DNA of 7,498 nucleotides from Legionellaceae bacterium (GCA_030696465.1 JAUYSE010000093.1:1-7498); one strand, 5' to 3'. Shown: positions 1 to 5,390, counted from the first letter of the stretch. The notes: generated from the letters alone by a model not told the origin. Numbers and translations: made by a program.

Positions 1-89
1 TGGTTGAAGTGCAGCTTGACGTGGATACGGAGAAATTTTATAAGATGTTTGTGGCATTACTGAGCACTCCTTCTATTAAGGATTTGTAA
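1..89 (+). CDS. 3' end of an unidentified gene (partial)
   Basis: From base 3 an open frame reads VEVQLDVDTEKFYKMFVALL and continues to a TAA at 87-89. This gives 28 residues of the C-terminus of a protein that begins outside the window. The residue mix (alternating charged and hydrophobic, then a short helix-like stretch) is protein-like, but no family can be named from so little. It converges on the broken minus-strand gene that ends at 103, with only about 13 bases between the stops and no clear hairpin terminator. The call rests on frame openness at the window edge and normal-looking codons only. Confidence 0.45.
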   Translation, partial: VEVQLDVDTEKFYKMFVALLSTPSIKDL

Positions 90-102
90 ATGTCCAAGTT
101 AT

Positions 103-437
103 TCATTTACAGTTCCTAAGAAATTGAACAATAAACCGTACCAAGGCGCTAACAATTAATTCCACAACATTTTCTTTTCCAGCTCTTAAAAGGTTAACGC
201 GGGTAGCAATTCTAACTCCCTCTGACATTCGATCTAAATCATCTCTGTGATCAAACGCTCTTTTAAGCCCATCAGCATCATTACCGAAAACTGTTGCTCG
301 GCCTGATAATACCCACACACACAGTCAATTTCTGGGATAATCGTTGGATTTTCTGTGAATGCGCTTTTTCGCAAATCATCCGTAAAAATGTTTTCTGGAA
401 AAGAGCTATCAAATGGTATTCCATAAAAGCCAGGCAT
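103..437 (-). pseudogene. Small unidentified protein, broken by one frameshift
   Basis: Two overlapping minus-strand frames fit together as one gene. The upstream half starts at an ATG at 435-437 (MPGFYGIPFDSSF...) with a GGAG Shine-Dalgarno about 7 bases ahead. It remains protein-like to ...GYYQAEQQF near 290. The downstream half continues in another frame as GNDADGLKRAFDHRDDLDRM... and ends at the TGA at 103-105. On the minus strand the junction is CAACAGTTTTCGG. Adding one T to the four-T run joins the halves into about 111 residues with no internal stop. A longer upstream start at 494 is possible but lacks a better ribosome site. No family is recognised; the C-terminal part is rich in Arg, Val and Leu and may be helical. 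A sequencing error in the T run would look identical to a genuine inactivating deletion. Confidence 0.5.
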
Positions 438-521
438 AAAAATACTCCAACGCATAAAAGAACTGAATTTTATCACACTGTTCTTTATTGTCATATCAGG
501 TCAGAGGCCACAATATGATTT

Positions 522-656
522 TCACTCACCCCAAGAAATACCACCATCTACTGTTATTGATTTACGCTTAAGTTGAGTACAAAAATCTGATATTGCAATA
601 TTGGGGGCAAATCTGTTTGGAAAGCATATGTGAGGCCTGCCTCCATATGTACTCAT
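522..656 (-). pseudogene. Possible remnant of a short-chain dehydrogenase C-terminus
   Basis: On the minus strand a 44-codon open frame ends at a TGA at 522-524 with the residues KSITVDGGISWGE. The ITVDGG-x-x-W ending is typical of the C-terminal strand of classical SDR-family oxidoreductases (for example, TGQ-x-I-x-VDGG). The residues upstream (MSTYGGRPHICFP...) do not look like an SDR. The ATG at 654-656 has no Shine-Dalgarno, and a TGA lies just upstream in frame. I therefore read it as the decayed 3' end of an SDR gene whose body has been lost or scrambled; the miniature transposon starts 17 bases beyond it. The family match rests on about a dozen residues, so a chance match remains possible. 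Confidence 0.3.
590..649. repeat. Two short palindromes in the left intergenic region
   Basis: ATATTGCAATAT at 590-601 is a perfect 12-bp palindrome. At 625-649 an 11-12 bp near-perfect inverted repeat (CATATG-TGAGGC / GCCTCC-ATATG) has almost no loop. Both fall inside the possible SDR remnant. No function is assigned; the second could form a cruciform or hairpin. Confidence 0.35.
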
Positions 657-661
657 ATAGA

Positions 662-672
662 AGCCAACGAGT
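662..672. repeat. Left target-site duplication of the miniature transposon
   Basis: AGCCAACGAGT occurs here and again at 874-884, immediately outside the two inverted ends of the 201-bp element. An 11-bp duplication is what IS231-type IS4-family transposases produce (10-12 bp). The next three bases (CAC) also match, because the element's first bases coincide with the flank. Confidence 0.85.
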
Positions 673-873
673 CACTGCCATTAAGTTAAGAGCGAGGTCG
701 TCATCTTCGCCTCGTAAAGATGCAAATAAGGCACAAACAATGAGTAGCGAAGATCCATGCGAAAGCCCTTGTTCGAGAGTAGTATTGGATCCTCGCTACT
801 CTTATTTCCGCTGTTATTGCACGTTCAGTGGAGGCGAGGATGACGACCTTAAAACCTTAACTTAATGGCAGTG
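673..873. mobile_element. 201-bp palindromic MITE with IS4/IS231-like ends
   Basis: The element begins CACTGCCATTAAGTTAAG and ends with the exact reverse complement, CTTAACTTAATGGCAGTG. The arms continue inward as a near-perfect inverted repeat (673-713 against 831-873), broken by one mismatch and a small bulge. A second inverted repeat lies inside (742-757 against 786-801, one mismatch in 16), and the sequence between the two also pairs imperfectly. The whole element can therefore fold into one long hairpin with a loop near 758-785. An 11-bp direct repeat flanks it. No transposase fits in 201 bp. The terminal sequence and duplication length resemble the IS4 family, IS231 subgroup, so it is probably a non-autonomous derivative moved in trans. 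It sits about 40 bases past the stop of the VOC gene, where its hairpin could also act as a transcript end. An open frame at 593-865 is only a by-product of reading through it. Confidence 0.85.
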
Positions 874-884
874 AGCCAACGAGT
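874..884. repeat. Right target-site duplication of the miniature transposon
   Basis: Second copy of AGCCAACGAGT, identical to 662-672. Identity of the two copies suggests the insertion is fairly recent. Confidence 0.85.
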
Positions 885-913
885 CACCAGTTTTTCACAA
901 GATTGCTTCGAGT

Positions 914-1297
914 TTAATCGCTATCACCATAAGGACGAGTGAGAATTTCAAGAAAATGACCATTGGGATCTGTAAAATAAAATCCACGTCCGCCATCGTT
1001 GTGATTTATTTTTCCTGGAAGTTCTCGTTTGTGATCGGCCCAGTACGTAAGTTTTTTATTTAAAACTCGTTCGAATATTTCATCAAACTCTGCTTCGCTG
1101 ACCAGAAAGGCATAATGCTTCGGTTGGATTTCTTTGGTGGTACTCATAAAATCTAGGTTGACGTCATTTTGTGTTTTTACCACCATGAAAGGCCCAAAAC
1201 TTGTTGGGGTAGGGAGGCCCAGGACTTCGGCTAAAAAGGCAGCGGATAGTTTGCGATCTCGTGCGGCAATAATGGTATGGTTAAATTGTATGGCCAT
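914..1297 (-). CDS. VOC (glyoxalase/bleomycin-resistance fold) protein, substrate unknown
   Basis: A 127-residue single-module vicinal-oxygen-chelate protein, probably a cytoplasmic metalloenzyme. The start at 1295-1297 gives MAIQFNHTIIAARDR, with AGGAG 11 bases upstream. An earlier in-frame ATG at 1405 would extend into gloA and is not needed. Candidate metal ligands are in VOC positions: His7 (FNHTI), His61 (KHYAF) and Glu117 (HFLEIL). The segment NHNDGGRGFYFTDPNGHFLE followed by RPYG is characteristic of a widespread uncharacterised VOC subfamily annotated as glyoxalase/bleomycin-resistance-like. It starts 31 bases after the gloA stop on the same strand and is probably co-transcribed, hinting at a related detoxification role, but the real substrate is unknown. 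Domain is confident; reaction is not. Confidence 0.85.
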   Translation of the reverse strand: MAIQFNHTIIAARDRKLSAAFLAEVLGLPTPTSFGPFMVVKTQNDVNLDFMSTTKEIQPKHYAFLVSEAEFDEIFERVLNKKLTYWADHKRELPGKINHNDGGRGFYFTDPNGHFLEILTRPYGDSD

Positions 1298-1328
1298 AAA
1301 CGATTGATCTCCTGAGAGGTATATTCGG

Positions 1329-1769
1329 TTACCAATGTCCCACATTTGGCTCGGATGCCCAGGGTTCTTGGATGGGTAATGGATTCCCTTGTTGTAAAAG
1401 CTCAATCGAAATATTATCAGGCGATCGAATGAATGCCATATAGCCGTCTCGAGGAGGACGATTAATCACTACACCAGCGTCTTTCAATTTTTGGCAGGTT
1501 TCATAAATATTACTGACGGAATAGGCTAAATGACCGAAGTTTCGCCCTTCACTGTAAGGTTGAGGATCCCAATTATAAGTTAATTCAAGCAAGGGGCCTT
1601 TGGAAGACTTAACACGATCTAAATCTTCTGGAGCTGCCAAAAACACCAAAGTAAATCGGCCTTGTTCATGCTCTGTTCGAGTAACTTCAATTAATCCCAA
1701 CGTATCGCAGTAGAAAGCCAGGGACTCATCTAAGTTACTAACTCGGACCATGGTATGTAGGTAGTTCAT
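1329..1769 (-). CDS. gloA: Lactoylglutathione lyase (glyoxalase I)
   Basis: Converts the methylglyoxal-glutathione hemithioacetal into S-lactoylglutathione in the cytoplasm, the first step of methylglyoxal detoxification. The 146 residues match bacterial GloA along the full length: MNYLHTMVRV at the N-terminus, LLELTYNWD in the middle, FGHLAYSV, and ISIELLQQG near the end. The four metal ligands known from E. coli GloA are present as His5, Glu62, His80 and Glu123. The extra C-terminal stretch ending EPWASEPNVGHW is the form common in many proteobacteria and makes it slightly longer than the 135-residue E. coli enzyme. The start is supported by AGGA about 10 bases upstream. It is the first gene of a two-gene minus-strand unit with a second VOC protein downstream. 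The glyoxalase II partner (gloB) is not in this window. Confidence 0.95.
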   Translation of the reverse strand: MNYLHTMVRVSNLDESLAFYCDTLGLIEVTRTEHEQGRFTLVFLAAPEDLDRVKSSKGPLLELTYNWDPQPYSEGRNFGHLAYSVSNIYETCQKLKDAGVVINRPPRDGYMAFIRSPDNISIELLQQGNPLPIQEPWASEPNVGHW

Positions 1770-2090
1770 TCGTTGCTTCCTATAGGATGCGCCATAAATA
1801 CATTATCTCTGATTGATTCAAAAATAGAAAGAGAGCATCAATACAGAGACAGCCCTGAGCCTTGATGCCACTAACATTGTAGCATGAGATTGTAAGGTAG
1901 TAATTCCTGGATTAGCTGGGAATTGCTTGATGCTCATTCAAAACCTATGATTCCGAAGTAGTAAGCGATCATTACTGACAGAAACTGTCAGTTCATCCCC
2001 ATATACTACCCTTGGTTTGTATTATTACTATACGAGAGTAGAGTCTATCCGGAAAATTTTTTATCCACACTAAATGTAGGAGTGTTTAAC
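1770..2090. other. Divergent intergenic region between gloA and the GyrI-like gene
   Basis: About 320 bases without a gene. It must hold the outward promoters of gloA and of the 2091 gene, but no convincing -35/-10 pair with normal spacing was found for either. It contains the 19-bp palindrome at 1974-1992. It also has an inverted pair GAGCATCAA (1833-1841) / TTGATGCTC (1927-1935), with a further TTGATGC copy at 1862-1868 that can pair with the first across a 20-base loop. Confidence 0.6.
1974..1992. promoter_or_regulatory. Perfect 19-bp palindrome, candidate operator
   Basis: ACTGACAGAAACTGTCAGT has two 8-base arms that are exact inverse copies around AAA. It lies between two divergent transcription units, about 100 bases before the 2091 start and 205 before gloA. 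The short spacer and position suit a dimeric regulator binding site. No regulator with a DNA-binding domain is encoded in the window, so the binding protein is unknown. Confidence 0.45.
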
Positions 2091-2540
2091 GTGCTATCTA
2101 TGCCCCCAACTCTGGAATACGTAGAGAGTTTTACCGTAATAGGTGTAAGTGTAAGAACGCAAAACAGCGATGAATTCAATGAAAAAACAGCAAAATTACC
2201 GGGCCTTTGGCAACAATTTTATTCTAGTGATTTAGCGAACAATGCAGATATATTTGAGGTGTATTCCGATTATGAATCGGATGCAAATGGTCTTTACACG
2301 GTCACCCTTGGTGTTACGGCGGATAATACACCGACTGAGTTTAGTTCTATTACGATTCAATCAGGAAACTATCTCGTTTTTCAAGGCTCCGGTCCCATGC
2401 CCCTTACCGTGATGGAAACCTGGAAGAAAGTTTGGGCTTATTTTGAGAAAGAGGGAGGGGAGTATCAACGTAATTTTGTCAGCGATTTTGAGGCATATAA
2501 CGGCGCTGATAAAGTGGCTATTTATATCGGAATTAAATAA
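2091..2540 (+). CDS. Stand-alone GyrI-like / Cass2-type effector-binding protein
   Basis: A 149-residue cytoplasmic protein of the GyrI-like small-molecule-binding superfamily, the domain that binds effectors in AraC/MerR-type regulators, here without a DNA-binding domain. A perfect AGGAG at 2078-2082 is 8 bases before a GTG at 2091, so I start there; an upstream GTG at 2082 overlaps the Shine-Dalgarno, and ATG 2100 is too far. Recognisable segments are FTVIGVSVRTQNSDEFN (residues 14-30), LPGLWQQFY (36-44), VYSDYESDANGLYTVTLGV (57-75), GPMPLTVMETW (101-111) and DFEAYNGADKVAIYIGI (132-148). The DFEAY glutamate and the preceding Trp belong to the usual ligand pocket. Integron cassette protein Cass2 is a close structural type, known to bind cationic drugs. 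The ligand here is unknown. It stands alone, divergent from gloA. Confidence 0.85.
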   Translation: MLSMPPTLEYVESFTVIGVSVRTQNSDEFNEKTAKLPGLWQQFYSSDLANNADIFEVYSDYESDANGLYTVTLGVTADNTPTEFSSITIQSGNYLVFQGSGPMPLTVMETWKKVWAYFEKEGGEYQRNFVSDFEAYNGADKVAIYIGIK

Positions 2541-2580
2541 AAACGTTCAATAGGGTCAGAGTTACTGGTGCCTATGTTCT

Positions 2581-2637
2581 GCGCTTTATGTATCGAATCC
2601 AGCGAGGTTTTCTGGATCCCGCGCCTAAAGCGCGGGA
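2581..2637. repeat. GC-rich tandem hairpins with a competing pairing
   Basis: Two adjacent stem-loops lie downstream of both converging genes: ATCCAG / CTGGAT (2597-2602 with 2612-2617) and TCCCGCGC-CTAAA-GCGCGGGA (2617-2637). In addition GCGCTTTA at 2581-2588 is the exact reverse complement of TAAAGCGC at 2626-2633, which could replace the second hairpin. The GC-rich stem has no U-tract on either strand, so it is not a classic terminator. It may be a dispersed intergenic (REP-like) repeat, which cannot be checked within one window. Confidence 0.5.
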
Positions 2638-2665
2638 AGTAGGATATTCGCCTGTCATCAGTAGG

Positions 2666-3967
2666 TTACAATTTCGAACTGAATGATGTTGAGCTAAATG
2701 ATGCAGGACCTTTTTCTTGCTTGTCGGCTGGTTTTTCAGGTTGATGAAAAGCAGCTTTTGAGCCACTTAACCCTAATTTGTTTTGCCGTTGCTCTAGTAA
2801 GCAATTGGCTTGAAATAAAAAGCCAGTTAAAGTTTCGTCATTTATGTTCGGTAAAACATCCCTAAATACTTTTTGATCTAATCGAGGTACACCAGCATCA
2901 TTGACTTTTACCGTCAAGTAAAACGGGGGAACCCCTAAATTGGGAATAGGGGTGTCTTCAGTGGCGCGTTTTTGTAACTCTTCAGCAACCATCATTTTGA
3001 AGTGATTTAAATCCATTAAAAGAAAGGCTTCTAAAGTGATATCAATGTAGGTTTTGCCCTTTAAGATATGCGCGAGCTCATGCCATAAAATGGCGGCATC
3101 AACGGCATTTTTGGTGATGCGAACGGGATTCATGTGATCTCTTGGATCAAGGTAAGCCACGCTCATCGTCATCGGGCTTTCTACTTCAAAACGATTACCA
3201 CAAGGAATACTTAAGCAGCCGTGGTTAAAGCGAAACATTTCTGCGCTGCTATGCTCTATGCTTGCATTCAGCATCACTGTCGCTTCTGCGAACTTTACCC
3301 CAGGATAGCGCTTGCTTACACCGCGCACGTGTTCAGCACTGTCATGAAAAACACCAACAATGGCAAAGTTGTAAGGGGCGGCAATGCCAGTGCACTGATT
3401 AGCCGCAATACCCGCGCCACTCATGGCAATTAAAACCGCTTTGGCATGCTCAATTTGTCGATGCAGTTCTTGCAATTCTGTTTCGGTGGGATTTTCGGGG
3501 AAGGGTATGCCCGGTTTATGTAGAATGGGATCGCCGATGATACGAATGAGGGGGGCGGTTTTCGATACAAAACGGCAAAGTGATTCTTCCATTTGATAGC
3601 GAGCATGTGAATGTTCAACTTGTTTGCCGTTATCCTTTGTGGTGTATGATAATTTATATTCTATGTGAGGGCCAATACTGTTGGTATAGGTACTGCAAAA
3701 CTCTAATACATTAAGCGAAATTAATTGTGTTGAGAATTGCTGTAGACGTGATAAATCAGCATCTGGATGCATAGATGTTTTTTTGAGAAAGGCGATTGCC
3801 TGCTCTGTTGTGTGGGGATGTTGTTCTTGAAGGAATGAAACGGCAGTTAAGCGCGCACATAAGGTATCTATGGGCGTTGAGGGGACGTAACTGGGGTTCA
3901 TGACCTGTTTGCTATATTGTGCAATGACTGTTTGAAACGGCATGATTCTACGGACTGGCATAGGCAT
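2666..3967 (-). CDS. Enlarged peptide-deformylase-domain protein
   Basis: 433 residues, more than twice the roughly 170 of housekeeping peptide deformylase, which removes formyl from N-terminal methionine. The deformylase module spans about residues 138-310. It opens with APLIRIIGDPILHKPG (138-153) and has motif I GAGIAANQ (184-191), motif II HGCLS (249-253) and motif III HELAH (296-300) followed by LKG. The metal ligands Cys251, His296 and His300, catalytic Glu297 and Gln191 are all kept. However, motif II has His where Glu is usual, and motif III reads WHELAH where QHExDH is usual. About 137 N-terminal and 120 C-terminal residues have no recognised domain; the tail is hydrophilic and ends in Ser-rich SSTSFSSKL. 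The ATG at 3965-3967 has GGAG 9 bases upstream. It appears monocistronic. Catalysis is plausible, but the substrate may not be nascent proteins; it is probably not the housekeeping def. Confidence 0.85.
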   Translation of the reverse strand: MPMPVRRIMPFQTVIAQYSKQVMNPSYVPSTPIDTLCARLTAVSFLQEQHPHTTEQAIAFLKKTSMHPDADLSRLQQFSTQLISLNVLEFCSTYTNSIGPHIEYKLSYTTKDNGKQVEHSHARYQMEESLCRFVSKTAPLIRIIGDPILHKPGIPFPENPTETELQELHRQIEHAKAVLIAMSGAGIAANQCTGIAAPYNFAIVGVFHDSAEHVRGVSKRYPGVKFAEATVMLNASIEHSSAEMFRFNHGCLSIPCGNRFEVESPMTMSVAYLDPRDHMNPVRITKNAVDAAILWHELAHILKGKTYIDITLEAFLLMDLNHFKMMVAEELQKRATEDTPIPNLGVPPFYLTVKVNDAGVPRLDQKVFRDVLPNINDETLTGFLFQANCLLEQRQNKLGLSGSKAAFHQPEKPADKQEKGPASFSSTSFSSKL

Positions 3968-4155
3968 GAAAAGAGTCTCCGACCTTATATTTTATGAGAG
4001 CTTACACAAAACGATAAGCGAACTCAATTCAGTTTTGGATTCAATGCACGACTGTCTCATCCAAACGTCGTTTTTACAACCCAGATTGATGCGATTGTGT
4101 TGGATGATATTCAGGAGTTCCTGCCTTATAATGTTAGTGGCACCAAGGCTTCCCG

Positions 4156-4248
4156 GATAAAGGGTTTTCGTAAACACGCATAAAGTCATCCTGGCGCTCT
4201 CCCCCGCGCGTCCTTGTGCGGAGAAGGTTTTACGGAAAGCCCCTTATC
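4156..4248. repeat. 93-bp foldback element with imperfect inverted ends
   Basis: GATAAAGGGTTTTCGTAAA (4156-4174) is an imperfect inverse of the bases 4229-4248 (reverse complement GATAAGGGGCTTTCCGTAAA), with three to four differences. The interior holds a further TCTCC...GGAGA pairing around a GC-rich stretch (CCCGCGCG). No clear target duplication was seen. It could be a small MITE/REP-like repeat or a structured 3' RNA; genome copy number would tell. Confidence 0.45.
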
Positions 4249-4302
4249 TAAAAAGCCTTGTTGACACAGGTTTGGGGTTGGGCGGGAATGACTGGATTAT
4301 AT

Positions 4303-4331
4303 TTGACATTGTTGCACATAATCATTATTGT
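4303..4331 (+). promoter_or_regulatory. Sigma-70 promoter of the small secreted protein gene
   Basis: A perfect -35 TTGACA (4303-4308), a 17-base spacer and a -10 TATTGT (4326-4331, four of six). Transcription would begin near 4338, leaving a short AT-rich leader of about 35 bases before the ATG at 4373. Confidence 0.6.
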
Positions 4332-4372
4332 ATTTTTTTGTTGTATTAATAATATAAAAATCAAGGATTGAT

Positions 4373-4738
4373 ATGATAAAAAAACTTATTTGCTCCCTCT
4401 TTATAGGTGGCTGTTCTATTGTTTTTGCGGGTAATACGCCTGGTGATGTGAATTTTGGTTTAGATGCCAGTCCCGATAATCATGCATATAAATTTCGATT
4501 AGTGGTGAATGGTGGTCCTACCACTTTCCCTACGGCTTGTGTCGCACCAAATACTGGTATTGCTCAAGCGTTGTCTCAAGGCGCTATTGGCGCGAGAAAT
4601 GCGAGGTTAACTGTACAGGCCTCCGATTGTATGCAAAGCCAAGATACGTGGACCACCCTGAATGGATACCTAGATTATGATAGTAGTTATTGGTATAACT
4701 TATATGTAAATATGGATACTAATTCTTTTCATAGTTAA
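4373..4738 (+). CDS. Small secreted protein, unknown function
   Basis: 121 residues with a classical Sec signal: MIKK, then a hydrophobic core (LICSLFIGGCSIVFA), with probable cleavage near residues 19-20 before NTPGDVNFG. An IGGC sequence at 11-14 resembles a lipobox but is too close to the N-terminus to be preferred. The mature part is about 100 residues, polar and rich in Asn, Asp, Ser, Thr and Tyr, with two cysteines (Cys56 in TACVAP, Cys85 in SDCMQ) that could form one disulfide in the periplasm or outside. AAGGA five bases before the ATG and an upstream promoter support a real gene. No family is recognised. The stop is TAATGA; in the same frame a further 14 codons (LEVTAQGYILNTPG) follow before the next TGA, so a slightly shortened protein is conceivable. 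That stretch also overlaps the opposing gene's 3' end and may be chance. Confidence 0.7.
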   Translation: MIKKLICSLFIGGCSIVFAGNTPGDVNFGLDASPDNHAYKFRLVVNGGPTTFPTACVAPNTGIAQALSQGAIGARNARLTVQASDCMQSQDTWTTLNGYLDYDSSYWYNLYVNMDTNSFHS

Positions 4739-4761
4739 TGATTGGAAGTTACAGCGCAAGG

Positions 4762-5331
4762 TTATATTTTAAATACTCCTGGTTGAGTTGTTTTTTTGAA
4801 ATCTTGGGCTCTTTTTTTGGGCGCTCTCTGATAAAGAGATTTGGTTGATGGCGCTTCTTTACAGGTAGTAGAGCTGTGTAATTGAGCGCTCATTGAAGGA
4901 CTCATATAAGGGTTTTTTTCATCAGAATGAGGATGTTCAGGCGTGACTGATTTCGTAGGTGTAGAGGTATACCCTCTCTTACCATGCTCAATGGCTTTGA
5001 CCGCACAATAAGCGACGGCTAAGAGGCTTCCAATAATCCCCATAACTAGAAATGCGTGTGGAAAAAAAATGACGCCGAGAGTCAGTCCGAGAGCCAGCGC
5101 GCCATAGGCGGCACGTGTTGGATTATCTTTCGAGACGAGGGCTGCACCGACACACGTAATGATCCCAGCAATTGCAGCAATAAAGCCCATACTAACGCCA
5201 AAGAATGGTAAGACGACGAACAGTAACAAACACAAGCCTATAGCACTAGCCGAGTATAATAACGCGCGGCGTCTATGTTCCCCTTTTGTCAGGACAGGCT
5301 CATCTTGAGGGTCTTCTTTCTTTTTAGGCAT
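4762..5331 (-). CDS. Four-helix inner-membrane protein with polar C-terminal tail, unknown function
   Basis: 189 residues. A charged N-terminus (MPKKKEDPQDEPVLTKGEHR) is followed by four predicted membrane helices at about 23-44, 46-67, 74-90 and 93-113. The loops are very short; the third begins after SKDNPTR. Both ends should therefore be on the same, probably cytoplasmic, side by the positive-inside rule (RRR before helix 1, KAIEHGKRG after helix 4). The last 75 residues are a disordered-looking tail rich in Ser, Thr, Pro, Lys and His. No family is recognised. The start ATG at 5329-5331 has no clear Shine-Dalgarno, but no better start precedes the first helix. It converges on the small secreted protein gene, with 23 bases between stops, and is divergent from the 5481 gene. 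Confidence 0.7.
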   Translation of the reverse strand: MPKKKEDPQDEPVLTKGEHRRRALLYSASAIGLCLLLFVVLPFFGVSMGFIAAIAGIITCVGAALVSKDNPTRAAYGALALGLTLGVIFFPHAFLVMGIIGSLLAVAYCAVKAIEHGKRGYTSTPTKSVTPEHPHSDEKNPYMSPSMSAQLHSSTTCKEAPSTKSLYQRAPKKRAQDFKKTTQPGVFKI

Positions 5332-5356
5332 AAGGCACGCTAGAATGCTAAGTTAT

Positions 5357-5390
5357 ATTATAAGTATGATAGAAAAACTTGGTATGTCAA
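5357..5390 (-). promoter_or_regulatory. Candidate promoter of the membrane protein gene
   Basis: On the minus strand TTGACA (5385-5390) is followed after 16 bases by CATACT (5363-5368). A perfect TATAAT lies slightly further on (5357-5362) but would need a 22-base spacer. Either -10 would place transcription start 15-30 bases ahead of the ATG at 5331. Confidence 0.4.

Larger units (their letters stand above)
3968..4372. other. 405-bp intergenic region with a possible coding remnant and a foldback repeat
   Basis: No complete gene is supported. On the plus strand 3998-4180 is an open 61-codon stretch preceded by TGA and closed by TAA (4181-4183). It contains protein-like text such as SHPNVVFTTQIDAIVLDD and ends RIKGFRKHA, but has no start codon with a ribosome site. 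It could be the C-terminal remnant of a lost gene. Two other frames through the same bases (a plus-strand one from 3942 and a minus-strand one ending at 3992) look less protein-like. The right half holds the foldback repeat and the promoter of the 4373 gene. Confidence 0.35.

Noticed and set aside
593..865. 90-codon plus-strand open frame
   Set aside because: It runs through the palindromic transposon and its flank; the sequence is explained by the inverted repeat and there is no ribosome site.
1295..1405. Longer start for the VOC protein (163 residues)
   Set aside because: The extra residues overlap the end of gloA in another frame and lie outside the VOC fold; the internal ATG at 1297 has its own AGGAG.
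2617..2637. Rho-independent terminator
   Set aside because: The stem is strong, but neither strand has a run of T after it.
2572..2766. 64-codon minus-strand frame
   Set aside because: It overlaps the 3' end of the deformylase-like gene in another frame and the GC-rich hairpins; no ribosome site or protein character.
3221..3618. Open frames on both strands inside the deformylase-like gene
   Set aside because: Shadows of a gene whose catalytic motifs lie in the main frame.
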